From positions 1,922,001-1,986,000 of the forward strand of contig NZ_AP014938.1 of the NCBI RefSeq assembly GCF_001548235.1: DNA of 64,000 bases. Direction: 5' to 3'. How positions within the stretch are numbered: position 1 is the first letter of the stretch; every line of letters starts with the position of its first letter. Below the pieces are notes generated by a model. That model was not told the origin of the DNA and did no database searches. It worked only from the letters and a program-made list of their open reading frames with translations. This document shows positions 28,890 through 38,273 of the stretch, one piece after another. The stretch is from Rothia mucilaginosa (lineage in GTDB: Bacteria > Actinomycetota > Actinomycetes > Actinomycetales > Micrococcaceae). The position numbers and the translations under genes were made by a program.

Positions 28890-28937
28890 GGTGCGCAAAC
28901 CGGTATGCAAACCGGTATGCAAACCGGTGCGCAACTT
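28890..28937. repeat. 12-bp tandem repeat upstream of the SGNH gene
   Basis: Four copies of GGTATGCAAACC (two perfect, two flanking with changes) lie about 105-150 bp upstream of the gene start, in the promoter region. Confidence 0.8.
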
Positions 28938-28980
28938 GGGGCACAACTCAAAATAGAACCGGCATACCCCCATACAGAAA

Positions 28981-29019
28981 CGTCCCCTCCCACCCCGGAT
29001 CTCGGGGTAGAAGGGGACG
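28981..29019 (-). terminator. Terminator of pepN
   Basis: CGTCCCCT pairs with AGGGGACG, enclosing a second stem ACCCCGG/CGGGGT. On the minus strand it is followed by TTTCTG. Confidence 0.75.
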
Positions 29020-29085
29020 AATAAAAACCCATGAGCAAAAACCTATGAGAGCAGGTGGCGAACCCGCCTCAGCTCACAAGCATTG

Positions 29086-31635
29086 TTAGATGTCAGCCGC
29101 CTGAACCTTCAGCGCACGAGCCACGCCGTCGCGTGCCTCCGCAATCTGACGGTACAGAGCCGCAGCATCCTCAGGCAGAGAAGCCAGGTACGCCTCGGTA
29201 CGCTCCAGCAGCTCAGCGGTCGGCACGCTCGGGTACATGCCACCAATAATCTGCATGGAAATCTCGTGCGAACGCGAACGCCAAATACCCTCAATCTGCT
29301 CGAAGTACGGCTCATCGTACTGGGCAATCAGCTCGGGCTTGCCGGACTTGAAACCGGAAATAGCGTAACGCTGAATCATGTTCGACAGCTCGCCGGTCAC
29401 CATGATCTTGTTCCAGTACTCAGCCTTAGCCTCCGCAGTCGGAATCGACGCGTATGCCTGAGCGGCGTACTGCTGACCGTTTGCAGTGTTGTCGTTCTCC
29501 AGCTCCGCAGCAATCTGCTCGGCGGAGAAACGGCCACCGGTAGCCAGGCGGCACACCAGGTTCCAACGCAGGTCAGCGTCAATATCCAGGCCCTCAAGGG
29601 TCAGCTCACCCTCGAAGAGACGCTGCACGTTGTCGTACTGCTCCTCGGTGCGGGTCTGGTTGATGAACGCCTGCAGCAGCTGCAGCTGAGCATCCGAATC
29701 GGGCTCTGCAACGCATGCCAGCTCCCAGAGACGGTCAGCGGCACGGTGGCGGGTCTCCTCGCGAGCCTCAGGAGCCACGAAGGAGTGCAGGGTAGCGGAC
29801 AGGTTGTTGATCTGGGTGCGCAGAGCGGTGGAGTTGGTCTCCTTACCGATGTTGTTCAGCACCAGGTCAACGTACTTACGTGCCGGCATCTGAGCGTCAC
29901 GCACGGTATCCCAGAGCGAACCCCAGACCACGCCGCGAGCCACGGACGAATCAATATCGCCCAGGTGCTTGATAGCGGTCTCGATGGAACGCTCGTCCAG
30001 GCGAATCTTTGCGTACGCCAGATCCTCATCGTTCAGCAGCAGCAGGTCGGGGCGCTTCTTGCCGATAGCCTCCTCAACCACGGTCAGCTCGCCGTCGATG
30101 TCCAGCTCAATGCGGTCGGTGCGGGTCAGCTTGCCGTCCACCAGGTTGTAGAAACCAATCACGGCACGGTGCGGGCGCAGGGTCTCGAAGCCCTCAGCGT
30201 AGGACTGGCGAATACCCAGCGAAGAGATGTTGCCAGCCTCGTCGTTCTCAATCTCAACGGCGAGAGTGTTCACGCCAGCGGTCTCAAGCCACTTGGCGCT
30301 CCACGCACGCACGTCACGGCCGGAGGTGCGCTCCAGCTCAACCAGCAGGTCGTCCAGAACGGTGTTGCCCCAGCTGTGCTTATCGAAGTACACCTTCAGA
30401 GCAGCCATGAAGTTCTCCTGGCCAACCCACGCCACCATCTGACGCAGCACCGAAGCACCCTTCGCGTACGTAATGCCGTCGAAGTTCACCTGAACATCGG
30501 CAAGGTCACGGATCTCAGCCACAATCGGGTGAGTCGAAGACAGCTGATCCTGACGGTACGCCCAGGTCTTCTCCGATGCGGCGAAGGTAGCCCACGCCTC
30601 CTTCGCGTAGCGGGTGTTCTCCGCAGCAGCCAGGGTCGACATGAACTCAGCGAAGGACTCGTTCAGCCACAGGTCGTTCCACCACTTCATGGTGACCAGG
30701 TCGCCGAACCACATGTGAGCCAGCTCGTGCAGAACGGTGATAGCGCGGCGCTCACGCAGAGCCTCCGCAACCTTGGAGCGGAAGACGTAAGTCTCCAGGT
30801 AGGTCACGCAGCCAGCGTTCTCCATCGCACCGGCGTTGAACTCGGGCACGAACAGCTGATCGTACTTCTCGAACGGGTACGGGGTCTTGAACTGCTCCTC
30901 GTAGAACTCGAAGCCCTGACGGGTCAGCTCAAACATGTCCTCAGCATCCACAAACGGCATGAGGGACTTACGAGCGTACACGCCCAGCGGAATCACGCGA
31001 CCCTCAGAGTTGGTCAGCTCGCTGGTGACCTTCTCGTAGGGGCCAGCCACAATCGCGGTAATGTACGAAGACATGCGCGGGGTCGGCTTGAAGAACCAAG
31101 TCTTTGCACGGCCGCAACCGCACTCCTTCTCCTCAATCTTCACCTCGGGCTGGTTAGACACAACCACCCAGTGCGAGGGAACGCGCACAATAAACTCGAA
31201 TTCAGCCTTCAGGTCGGGCTGCTCAAAGACGGGGAATACGCGGCGGGAGTCCGGCACCTCAAACTGGGAGTACAGGTACACTTCGCCGTCGGCGGGGTCC
31301 ACGAAACGGTGCAGACCCTCACCGGTGTTGGTGTAGAACATCTCTGCGTCAATGACCAGGGTGTTCTCAGCCGCCAGGTTCGGCAGCTGGATGCGCTCGC
31401 CGTCAGCCAGGTCGGTGCTCAGCTCTTCGCCGTTGAGGTTAATGGACTTGACCGAGGAAGTAATCGCGTCAATGAAGGTGGAGGCACCTTCCTGAGCGTC
31501 GAAGCGGATTTCAACCTTCGAGGAGAAGACGTCTTTGTCCTTCGGCAGGTCGAGTTCAATACGGTACGAGTGCACGCGCTTAATGATGGATGCGCGTTCG
31601 GTTGCCTCATTGCGGGTTAGGTTCAGGCCGGGCAT
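29086..31635 (-). CDS. pepN: Aminopeptidase N (M1 family)
   Basis: 849 aa from ATG at 31635 (MPGLNLTRNEATERA), preceded by GGAGAGGGAGC; the frame runs open to 31797, but the extra part has no ribosome site. Zinc metallopeptidase releasing N-terminal residues from peptides in the cytoplasm. The substrate-binding GAMEN is at about 270, the zinc site HELAH at about 299-303 with the third ligand in WLNESFAE (about 322), and the catalytic Tyr region follows. The C-terminal ERAP1-like domain is intact. Normal length for actinobacterial PepN. Confidence 0.96.
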   Translation of the reverse strand: MPGLNLTRNEATERASIIKRVHSYRIELDLPKDKDVFSSKVEIRFDAQEGASTFIDAITSSVKSINLNGEELSTDLADGERIQLPNLAAENTLVIDAEMFYTNTGEGLHRFVDPADGEVYLYSQFEVPDSRRVFPVFEQPDLKAEFEFIVRVPSHWVVVSNQPEVKIEEKECGCGRAKTWFFKPTPRMSSYITAIVAGPYEKVTSELTNSEGRVIPLGVYARKSLMPFVDAEDMFELTRQGFEFYEEQFKTPYPFEKYDQLFVPEFNAGAMENAGCVTYLETYVFRSKVAEALRERRAITVLHELAHMWFGDLVTMKWWNDLWLNESFAEFMSTLAAAENTRYAKEAWATFAASEKTWAYRQDQLSSTHPIVAEIRDLADVQVNFDGITYAKGASVLRQMVAWVGQENFMAALKVYFDKHSWGNTVLDDLLVELERTSGRDVRAWSAKWLETAGVNTLAVEIENDEAGNISSLGIRQSYAEGFETLRPHRAVIGFYNLVDGKLTRTDRIELDIDGELTVVEEAIGKKRPDLLLLNDEDLAYAKIRLDERSIETAIKHLGDIDSSVARGVVWGSLWDTVRDAQMPARKYVDLVLNNIGKETNSTALRTQINNLSATLHSFVAPEAREETRHRAADRLWELACVAEPDSDAQLQLLQAFINQTRTEEQYDNVQRLFEGELTLEGLDIDADLRWNLVCRLATGGRFSAEQIAAELENDNTANGQQYAAQAYASIPTAEAKAEYWNKIMVTGELSNMIQRYAISGFKSGKPELIAQYDEPYFEQIEGIWRSRSHEISMQIIGGMYPSVPTAELLERTEAYLASLPEDAAALYRQIAEARDGVARALKVQAADI

Positions 31636-32012
31636 ACAGCTCCCTCTCCTTAGATGTGAATAGCGTGCCGTGCTGACACGCCCTGTCATGGTGTCCTGGT
31701 TCCCGAGGCGCGGCTCCTGCGACGCTGCATACGTAGCGCTGGAGGTATTCAAACGTGGGCGCGGCGAATCGGGACACCAAAAAGTGCCATAACCCACAGT
31801 CTACCGTATAGGTGGGGGTCTAGAAGGCTCCGCATTACCCGAACCCGCGCGAATTCGATACAGTTAAGACAGAAAAAACCCAAACGGGGAAGCGTATCCC
31901 ACCTGATGGATGCGCGGCGCACTCTAGCAACGGCGCTCAGAACTGAGAACCGGCGCCTCCCACGAACGCACAAACGCACGTCACACCAAGACAAAATCAC
32001 CAGGAGAGTACC
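31636..32012. other. Divergent promoter region of pepN and rpiB
   Basis: About 380 bp without a credible gene. GATACAGT at about 31856-31863 is a -10-like element on the plus strand. Nothing else stands out. Confidence 0.35.
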
Positions 32013-32504
32013 ATGCGCGTACACATCGCAACCGACCACGCTGGCCTCGAACTGAGCCACTACCTGATTGAGTCCCTCACCGCTGCGGGCTACGAAATGA
32101 TTGACCACGGCCCCGCCGACTACGACCCGCTGGATGACTACCCCTCGTTCTGCATTAACGCAGCCCTCGGTGTGAAGCGTGACCGCGAGGCTGGCCTGGA
32201 CTCCCTGGGTATTGTGCTGGGCGGTAGCGGCAACGGTGAGCAGATGGCTGCGAACAAGGTTGAGGGTATCCGCGCGGCTCTGGCATGGAACCACGACACC
32301 GCGGCGCTGGCTCGCGAGCACAACAACGCACAGGTCGTAGCTGTGGGCGGCCGCCAGCACAGCAAGGAAGAAGCACTGGAAATCATCAAGGTCTTCCTGG
32401 CTACCCACTGGACCAACGAGGAGCGTCACGCACGCCGTATCGGTCAGCTGGCTGAGTACGAGCAGACCGGCGACATTGCCGGCAAGCAGATTGACGCTGC
32501 CTAA
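32013..32504 (+). CDS. rpiB: Ribose-5-phosphate isomerase B
   Basis: 163 aa. It interconverts ribose 5-phosphate and ribulose 5-phosphate in the pentose phosphate pathway. The start MRVHIATDHAGLELSHYLIESL and the loop GGSGNGEQMAANKVEGIRAAL are typical. The catalytic base position is Glu (GNGEQM), as in mycobacterial RpiB, rather than the Cys of E. coli. AGGAGAG precedes the ATG. Followed by a hairpin and then nei. Confidence 0.96.
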   Translation: MRVHIATDHAGLELSHYLIESLTAAGYEMIDHGPADYDPLDDYPSFCINAALGVKRDREAGLDSLGIVLGGSGNGEQMAANKVEGIRAALAWNHDTAALAREHNNAQVVAVGGRQHSKEEALEIIKVFLATHWTNEERHARRIGQLAEYEQTGDIAGKQIDAA

Positions 32505-32516
32505 GCTCTAAAAACA

Positions 32517-32546
32517 TGAGGCGCATAGTGCAGGCTATGCGCCTCA
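32517..32546 (+). terminator. Hairpin after rpiB
   Basis: A perfect 12-bp stem (TGAGGCGCATAG with CTATGCGCCTCA) but only a T-poor tail (GTCGTCTC). Confidence 0.6.
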
Positions 32547-32623
32547 GTCGTCTCTGCACTCCATATAATCCGCACTATTTCTAGCCGCGCTATTTCCAGC
32601 CGACAAGTTTTCGAGGAGAACCC

Positions 32624-33508
32624 GTGCCCGAAGGCCACTCCATCCACCGTATCGCCCGCCAAATCAGCGACGTCTTCACCGGCGAGCGCGTGCAGGTTTC
32701 CTCCCCGCAGGGCCGCTACGCCGAGGGTGCCGCCCTGCTGGACGGTCACACCATCACCGGGGCGTACGCGCACGGTAAGCACCTATTTGTGACCTTCGAG
32801 AACGACCTGACCCTGAACGTGCACCTGGGTATTTACGGTAACTGGAGCTTCGGCGGGGATGAGACGTTCACGGGTGCTTCGAGCATTGGCGCGCCCCGCA
32901 AGATTGGCGAAAAAGAATACGCCGCGGGGGAGGGGGAGCCCTACGCCGGTCCTCCCGAGCCGAAGAGTACGGTGCGTTGCCGTATCGTTTCGGAGCACGG
33001 CTGGGCCGACCTGGTGGGCCCGACTATCTGCCGCACCCTCACGCCGGAGGAGGTGCGCACCGTCCGCTCGAAGCTCGGCCCCGACCCGCTCAACCCGGAC
33101 GCCGACCCCGAACAGTTCTACCGCGCCGCACGTAAGAGCTCCCGCCCGATTGGTGTGATTCTGATGGATCAGGCGGCAATCTCCGGCGTGGGCAATATTT
33201 TCCGCGCCGAATCGCTGTACCGCCAGGAAATTGACCCGCTACGCCCCGGCAAGAGCCTCAGCGACGAGGAGCTGCAGCGACTCTGGGAAGACAATAAGCA
33301 CCTGCTGGTCATCGGCGTGCGTGTGGGTCGTATTATCACCACCGAACCGGAAGACCGCCCCGGCGTACCCGAAACCGAAGCCTGGCCCGACCACGCCAAC
33401 TACGTGTACATGCACCACGGCGAGCCCTGCCGCCGCTGCGGAACGACCATCCGCATGGAAGAAATCGCCGGCCGCAAACTCTACTGGTGCCCCGGCTGCC
33501 AGAAGTAG
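32624..33508 (+). CDS. nei: Endonuclease VIII-like DNA glycosylase
   Basis: 294 aa, GTG start. Base-excision repair enzyme of the Fpg/Nei family. The essential N-terminal Pro-Glu is present (PEGHSIHRIARQ), the conserved Lys lies in HGKHLFVTF, the helix-two-turn-helix region is around DQAAISGVGNIFRAE, and the C-terminal zinc finger is complete (CRRCGTTIRMEEIAGRKLYWCPGCQ). The PEGHSIHR start points to the actinobacterial Nei-type rather than MutM. A diverged copy of about 25 of its codons recurs downstream of the next gene. Confidence 0.94.
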   Translation: MPEGHSIHRIARQISDVFTGERVQVSSPQGRYAEGAALLDGHTITGAYAHGKHLFVTFENDLTLNVHLGIYGNWSFGGDETFTGASSIGAPRKIGEKEYAAGEGEPYAGPPEPKSTVRCRIVSEHGWADLVGPTICRTLTPEEVRTVRSKLGPDPLNPDADPEQFYRAARKSSRPIGVILMDQAAISGVGNIFRAESLYRQEIDPLRPGKSLSDEELQRLWEDNKHLLVIGVRVGRIITTEPEDRPGVPETEAWPDHANYVYMHHGEPCRRCGTTIRMEEIAGRKLYWCPGCQK

Positions 33509-33527
33509 CCACAGGAGGAGAGGAACA

Positions 33528-34073
33528 ATGGCTGAGGCTCTAATGGTGGTGGATGTTCAGAGGGGTTTTCTGCATCCGCAGCTACCGGCTAGAAATAATG
33601 ACGGCGCGGAAGAGAAGATGCAGAAGATCATGGAGGCTTTCCGCCGTTCAGGGCGGGAAATAATCCATATTCAGCATCGGGGAACGGACCCGAGCTCTTT
33701 CTTTTACGATGAGGAAAATATTAGGTTTCAGACCGGGTTTGAGCCTCATGCGGGGGAGAGGGTATTTACCAAAAATGTGAATAGTGCGTTTATTGGTACG
33801 AATCTGCTTGCCTATCTGCGTGAACGCGGGATTGATCGGCTCACGGTGATGGGTTGTACGCTGCCGCATTGTGTGTCTACCACTGTGCGGATGGCGGCAA
33901 ATTATGGTTTTCAGGTGGCTCTTGTTGAGGATGCCTGTGTAACCTTTGCGCTTTCTGATGGTGCCGGTGATTTTCTTTCCCCGGAGATGGTGCACCTCTA
34001 CAATGTTGCGGCGTTGCGCGATGAATTCGCCACGATTGTCTCGGCGCAGCAGATGCTTGAGGAGTATATGTAA
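33528..34073 (+). CDS. Isochorismatase-family cysteine hydrolase
   Basis: 181 aa from ATG at 33528 behind AGGAGAGG; the frame is open upstream only because it runs through nei in another frame. The triad of the family is visible: Asp9 in VVDVQRGF, Lys in FTKNVNSAF (about 85), and Cys in GCTLPHCVSTT (about 117). It likely cleaves an amide such as nicotinamide or a related small amide, not necessarily isochorismate. Base composition is clearly lower in GC, with A/T-ending codons and AGG, GGG and ATA usage unlike neighbouring genes. It sits between nei and a fragment of nei, which suggests acquisition by insertion. Confidence 0.88.
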   Translation: MAEALMVVDVQRGFLHPQLPARNNDGAEEKMQKIMEAFRRSGREIIHIQHRGTDPSSFFYDEENIRFQTGFEPHAGERVFTKNVNSAFIGTNLLAYLRERGIDRLTVMGCTLPHCVSTTVRMAANYGFQVALVEDACVTFALSDGAGDFLSPEMVHLYNVAALRDEFATIVSAQQMLEEYM

Positions 34074-34099
34074 GCAGGCTGGAGCGTGCGGATTCCGAG

Positions 34100-34177
34100 C
34101 GCGCTGGTGTGCCCGAAACTGAGGCCTGGCCCGAGCACGCCAACTACGTGTACATGCATCACAGCGAGCAGGTCTAA
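34100..34177 (+). pseudogene. Decayed fragment of the nei 3' end
   Basis: Translates as AGVPETEAWPEHANYVYMHH then SEQV and a stop, matching the stretch of Nei just before its zinc finger (nei 33358-33421), with several silent and a few amino-acid changes. It has no start of its own and lacks the zinc finger. It marks a duplicated junction on the far side of the isochorismatase gene. Confidence 0.8.
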
Positions 34178-34192
34178 AATCCGCTCAAATAT

Positions 34193-34222
34193 TTGACAGC
34201 CCAGATGGAACCTCGCTACTAT
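34193..34222 (+). promoter_or_regulatory. Promoter of tRNA-Gly
   Basis: TTGACA at 34193-34198 and TACTAT at 34217-34222 (18-bp spacing) lie 16 bp before the tRNA. Confidence 0.8.
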
Positions 34223-34238
34223 GGTCAAGTTCCATTCC

Positions 34239-34309
34239 GGGGATGTAGCTTAATGGTAAAGCCTCAGTCTTCCAAACTGATTACGCGGGTTCGATTCCCG
34301 TCATCCCCT
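34239..34309 (+). tRNA. tRNA-Gly (anticodon TCC)
   Basis: 71 nt without CCA. Acceptor GGGGATG pairs with CATCCCC, the anticodon loop is CTTCCAA between TCAGT and ACTGA, and the T-arm reads GGGTTCGATTCCC. It reads GGA/GGG glycine codons. Confidence 0.96.
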
Positions 34310-34314
34310 CGCAC

Positions 34315-34345
34315 AATCCCCCCGACGTTGTCGGGGGGATTTTTT
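34315..34345 (+). terminator. Terminator of tRNA-Gly
   Basis: A 10-bp stem (ATCCCCCCGA with TCGGGGGGAT) followed by TTTTTT. Confidence 0.93.
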
Positions 34346-34523
34346 GTGCTCGGGGATGCCGGGAATCGCTTACGGGCGAAAATACATTCCCTCGCGCGCT
34401 CGGGATTTTCGCCCTCCAGCCCGTCATCCCCTCACCGCGCATCCACACAAAACACCCCACAAAACCAAGGGAGACAGGGGAGTACGCGCTCAGTGGAAAT
34501 AAACCGTGCACGAGCCGCTGTGT

Positions 34524-34553
34524 TGGGCATTTAGCGGGAAAACAGGTAAACTA
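34524..34553 (+). promoter_or_regulatory. Promoter of tRNA-Pro
   Basis: TTGGGC at 34524-34529 and TAAACT at 34548-34553 with 18-bp spacing, 48 bp before the tRNA. Confidence 0.55.
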
Positions 34554-34601
34554 GGGCACTGACTGTGTTAAACACGCAAGTGCGCAACACGGTCGGTTTC
34601 A

Positions 34602-34676
34602 CGGGGCGTGGCGTAGCTTGGCTAACGCGCCTGCTTTGGGAGCAGGAGATCGCAGGTTCGAATCCTGTCGCCCCGA
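34602..34676 (+). tRNA. tRNA-Pro (anticodon TGG)
   Basis: 75 nt without CCA. Acceptor CGGGGCG pairs with CGCCCCG, the anticodon loop is TTTGGGA between CCTGC and GCAGG, and the T-arm reads CAGGTTCGAATCCTG. No terminator is seen between it and tig. Confidence 0.96.
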
Positions 34677-34783
34677 CGTGAAACGGTTGCCGCGACGCTA
34701 CAGGGTCGTGGCGCTCTTTCCACTAAGCAACCGCGGCACACACGATTCGTGCCGCACCGAAACTATATGAGGAGATCACGGAC

Positions 34784-36085
34784 GTGAAGACCGCCGTCGA
34801 GAAGCTCAACCCGACCCTCGCAAAGATTGAGGTCGAGGTTCCCTTCGCAGAATTCAAGCCCTACCTGGACCGCACCTACAAGAACCTCTCGGGTCAGATC
34901 AGCGTTCCCGGCTTCCGCAAGGGTAAGCTGCCCAAGCAGCTCATCGAGCAGCGTGCGGGCTTCGACTACATCGTCGAGGCATCCCTGAACGACGCTCTGA
35001 ACGACTACTACGCACAGGCACTGGGCGAGAACGAACTCTCCCCCCTGGCACAGCCCGAGCTGGACGTTCAGTCCCAGCCCTCCACCGAGAACCGTGAAGC
35101 AGACGTCAAGCTGACCATCACCGTCACCGTCCGCCCCGAAATCGAGCTGCCCAACTACGAGGGCCTCGAGGTTGAGGTTGACGAGGTAGAGGTCACCGCT
35201 GAGGACGAGGTTCAGGCACTGGACGCTCTGCGTGAGCGCTTCGGCACCCTGAAGACCGTTGAGCGCCCCGCAGCTGACAAGGACTTCGTGACCATCGACA
35301 TCGCCGCAGAAATCGACGGCGAGCAGGTAGACGCAGCAAACGACCTGTCCTACCAGATCGGTTCCGGCACCATGCTCGACGGCATCGACGAGGCTCTGAC
35401 CGGCCTGTCCGCTGGCGAGGACGCAACCTTCGAGACCAAGCTCTCCGGCGGCGAGCACGCAGGCGAGCAGGCAGTCATCAAGGTCAAGCTCTCCGCAGTC
35501 AAGGAGCGCGAGCTGCCCGAAGCTGACGACGAGTTCGCACAGCTGGCTTCCGAGTTCGACACCATCGACGAGCTGAAGGAAGACATCAAGAAGCAGGTTG
35601 CAGAAGCTAAGGTCGCCGAGCAGGGCACCCAGGCACGCGACAAGGTCCTCGCAAAGCTCGTTGAGCTCGTAGAGATCCCCGTCCCCGAGAAGGTTATCGA
35701 GGACCAGCTCGAGCAGCACTTCAACAACCCCAACGCTGAAGCAGGCCACGACACCGAGGAGCACCGCGCCGAGGTTCGTGCCAACACCGAGACCGCATTC
35801 AAGAACGAGATGGTTCTCGACGCTGTTGCGGACAAGGAAGAAGTGACCGTCGACCAGGCTGAGATGATCAACTACATCATCACCATGAGCTCCCAGTACG
35901 GCATGGACCCCAACCAGTTCGCACAGATGCTGGACGGCTCCGGCCAGGCAGGCGCACTGGTCGGCGAGGTTCGCCGCTCCAAGGCTCTGGCAGCAGTGCT
36001 GAAGACCGCAGTGGTCAAGGACACCAAGGGCAACGTTGTTGACCTGTCCAAGTACCTGGGCGAGGGCGAAGAGGCAGCTGCCTAA
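34784..36085 (+). CDS. tig: Trigger factor
   Basis: 433 aa, GTG start behind AGGAG. Ribosome-associated chaperone with peptidyl-prolyl isomerase activity. The N-terminal ribosome-binding loop is visible in [19 protein letters not shown] (residues about 42-60), the FKBP-type PPIase domain at about 155-240, then the helical substrate-cradle C-domain. The C-terminus is acidic/Ala-rich. The codon set is that of a highly expressed gene. It precedes clpP1-clpP2-clpX, the common arrangement. Confidence 0.97.
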   Translation: MKTAVEKLNPTLAKIEVEVPFAEFKPYLDRTYKNLSGQISVPGFRKGKLPKQLIEQRAGFDYIVEASLNDALNDYYAQALGENELSPLAQPELDVQSQPSTENREADVKLTITVTVRPEIELPNYEGLEVEVDEVEVTAEDEVQALDALRERFGTLKTVERPAADKDFVTIDIAAEIDGEQVDAANDLSYQIGSGTMLDGIDEALTGLSAGEDATFETKLSGGEHAGEQAVIKVKLSAVKERELPEADDEFAQLASEFDTIDELKEDIKKQVAEAKVAEQGTQARDKVLAKLVELVEIPVPEKVIEDQLEQHFNNPNAEAGHDTEEHRAEVRANTETAFKNEMVLDAVADKEEVTVDQAEMINYIITMSSQYGMDPNQFAQMLDGSGQAGALVGEVRRSKALAAVLKTAVVKDTKGNVVDLSKYLGEGEEAAA

Positions 36086-36150
36086 ATCCCCGCCACGGTC
36101 TGCAAAAAGCCACCCCGCTAGAGGGCGTGAGCTGATTGCTTGAAACGTGT

Positions 36151-36205
36151 AGCCTCAGCGGGCATCCACCGAGCTTATCGGTTGGGTGCCCGCTGAGGCT
36201 TTTTT
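36151..36205 (+). terminator. Terminator of tig
   Basis: A perfect 14-bp stem (AGCCTCAGCGGGCA with TGCCCGCTGAGGCT), with an inner CCGA/TCGG stem, followed by TTTTTT. Confidence 0.95.
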
Positions 36206-36405
36206 CACCCCAAACTATTCCGACCTCAAGTTATTCCGTACCGAGGTTTTCGCCTCTGCTTCACCCCCTGGCGAACGAACAACCCGAAGGGAAGCGGGGG
36301 AGAGCAACTATCGGTAAGGTAGTAGCAACGAAACTTTTCGCGTGCGCTCCGGCGCGTAAATCGCGCAAAGATGCAGCGAAGACCCATTAGAGAAGAAGAG
36401 GAAGA
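36206..36405. other. Upstream region of clpP1
   Basis: With the tig tail this leaves about 320 bp without a gene. GCGCAAA appears at about 36361-36367, but I see no clean ClgR operator (GTTCGC-type palindrome). An AGAAGAGGAAGA ribosome site lies directly before clpP1. Confidence 0.3.
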
Positions 36406-37059
36406 ATGTCCAGCTACATGCCTCTGCCCATCGGCGCCTCCCAGGCAGCCGGCGTGGCGCCCGCGCCGTCTATGGCAACCCCCATCGTTGGTGCCCAGGA
36501 AGATTACGTCTACAACAGCCTCCTGAAGGAGCGCATTATCTGGCTCGGCTCCGAGGTGCGCGACTCCAACGCCAACCTCATCTGCTCCCAGATGCTGCTG
36601 CTCTCGGCTGAAGACCCCGAGGCAGACATCTACCTGTACATCAACTCTCCCGGCGGCTCCGTCACCGCTGGCATGGCTATCTACGACACCATGCAGCTCA
36701 TCCCGAACGACGTGGTGACCGTGGTGACCGGCATGGCAGCATCCATGGGTCAGTTCCTGCTCACCGCAGGCACCATCGGCAAGCGCTACGCAACCCCGAA
36801 TGCCCGAATCCTCATGCACCAGCCCCTCGGCGGCATTGGCGGTACCGCGTCGGATATCCGCACCCAGGCTGAGCTGATTCTGGACATGAAGAAGCGCCTG
36901 GCAGAGATCACCGCTGAGCGCACCGGCAAGAGCCTGGAAACCATCCTGAAGGATAACGACCGCGACAACTGGTTCAATGCGGAAGAAGGCCTGGAATACG
37001 GCTTCTTCGACCACATTGCCACCACCGCCGGTAAGCTGCCCGAATCGAAGAACGCATAA
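36406..37059 (+). CDS. clpP1: ATP-dependent Clp protease proteolytic subunit 1
   Basis: 217 aa serine peptidase, one of two ClpP paralogues that in actinobacteria form a mixed ClpP1P2 barrel. The catalytic triad is intact: Ser in GMAASMGQ (about 112), His in LMHQPLGG (about 138), and the Asp region ending FFDHI. A processed N-terminal propeptide of ~30 residues is likely. The stop lies 11 bp before the start of clpP2; they are one operon. Confidence 0.96.
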   Translation: MSSYMPLPIGASQAAGVAPAPSMATPIVGAQEDYVYNSLLKERIIWLGSEVRDSNANLICSQMLLLSAEDPEADIYLYINSPGGSVTAGMAIYDTMQLIPNDVVTVVTGMAASMGQFLLTAGTIGKRYATPNARILMHQPLGGIGGTASDIRTQAELILDMKKRLAEITAERTGKSLETILKDNDRDNWFNAEEGLEYGFFDHIATTAGKLPESKNA

Positions 37060-37070
37060 GGGAGATGCAC

Positions 37071-37754
37071 ATGAACTACCTGCCGAACGATATCACCACC
37101 TCGGCGCCGGCTATGCCGAGCAACCGCTACGTGCTCCCCAGCTTCGAGGAGCGCACCCCCTACGGTTACAAGCGTCAGGACCCGTACGCAAAGCTGTTTG
37201 AGGACCGCATCATCTTCCTGGGCACCCAGGTGGACGACGCATCCGCTGACGACATCATGGCTCAGCTGCTGGTGCTGGAGGCGCAGGACCCCGAGCGTGA
37301 CATCACCCTGTACATCAACTCGCCCGGCGGCTCCTTCACCGCAATGACCGCCATCTACGACACCATGCAGTTCATCCGCCCCGAGATCCAGACCGTGTGC
37401 CTGGGCCAGGCGGCATCCGCTGCGGCGGTTCTGCTGGCTGCCGGTACCCCCGGCAAGCGTCTGGCACTGCCGAACGCTCGCGTGCTGATTCACCAGCCCG
37501 CGCTGAGCGGCCAGCAGGGTGGCCAGGCATCTGACATTGAGATTCACGCGAACGAGGTTATGCGTATGCGTGAGTGGACTGCACAGACCCTGGCACTGCA
37601 CTCGGGCAAGACCTACGAGGAAGTTGACCGCTCCATTGAGCGTGACAACATTCTGACTGCGGCTGCTGCCCTGGAGTACGGCCTGGTCGATAAGGTGCTG
37701 GAGTCGCGTAAGCTGCGTAAGCCTGCGACCAACACCGCTATTTCCCACACCTAA
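37071..37754 (+). CDS. clpP2: ATP-dependent Clp protease proteolytic subunit 2
   Basis: 227 aa from ATG at 37071. An ATG at 37065 is also in frame but is directly adjacent to the GGGAG ribosome site (37060-37064), so the second ATG, 6 nt away, is the better start. Catalytic Ser in GQAASAAAV and His in LIHQPALSG are intact. It partners with ClpP1 and docks the ClpX/ClpC ATPases. A hairpin without T-tract (37774-37795) follows. Confidence 0.96.
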   Translation: MNYLPNDITTSAPAMPSNRYVLPSFEERTPYGYKRQDPYAKLFEDRIIFLGTQVDDASADDIMAQLLVLEAQDPERDITLYINSPGGSFTAMTAIYDTMQFIRPEIQTVCLGQAASAAAVLLAAGTPGKRLALPNARVLIHQPALSGQQGGQASDIEIHANEVMRMREWTAQTLALHSGKTYEEVDRSIERDNILTAAAALEYGLVDKVLESRKLRKPATNTAISHT

Positions 37755-38273
37755 ACTTTAGTTTTGAGGAATATCCCCGAGCATTTTTCGGGGGAGGGGC
37801 GGCATTGCCCCGTGTGCGAGCCTTCGGGCTGGTGCGCGGTGCGATGCCGCCCTTTTTGCGCCCTCTGATTTGTGCCTGCTGTTTTGTGCCCACTGTTTTG
37901 TACCCGCTGGGTGGGTTGCGGTGAGACCAGCTGATATGTGGTGTTGACCTGCGCTTTTGTGCTGGGTTTATAGTCTGCGGGGCTGTACCATCAGCCGGGC
38001 TTTACCGTCACATACCGGAGCATCAGCCCCTGCCGCCGTCATAAAAGACGCGCTTTGTCATATGCCCGGTAAGTCCGTCCATTTGCGGTGCGTAATTCTG
38101 AGTTCCGGGGTGAACTCCGGTAGCCTTAGAGAAGGAGAAAATTAGAGTATTTCATACCGGTTTCTCACTCAAACCAGGGCGCCCACCACCGCCCCTCCTG
38201 AGAAATCACCGCAGACATCAGGTCACTGACCCGTCTGCACCGATTTCACCACGCCGATCGAAAGGGAATCTCC
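37755..38273. other. Intergenic between clpP2 and clpX
   Basis: About 520 bp, no gene. It holds a hairpin (TCCCCGA/TCGGGGA, 37774-37794) and three 14-bp tandem repeats (TTTTGTGCCCGCTG-like) at 37868-37909. The 38130-38145 stretch carries an AAGGAGAAAATTAG sequence with no ORF following. clpX thus appears to have its own promoter. Confidence 0.4.
37868..37909. repeat. 14-bp tandem repeat
   Basis: Three imperfect copies of TTTTGTGCCCACTG between clpP2 and clpX. Confidence 0.7.

Noticed and set aside
28787..29038. N-terminal extension of the SGNH hydrolase
   Set aside because: It would read through 12-bp promoter repeats (giving a Cys-Pro-Val/Ile pattern) and displace the signal/anchor segment.
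29083..31620. 845-aa open frame antisense to pepN
   Set aside because: A shadow of a high-GC coding gene; Leu/Val/Gly/His-rich composition, no ribosome site, and pepN is unambiguous.
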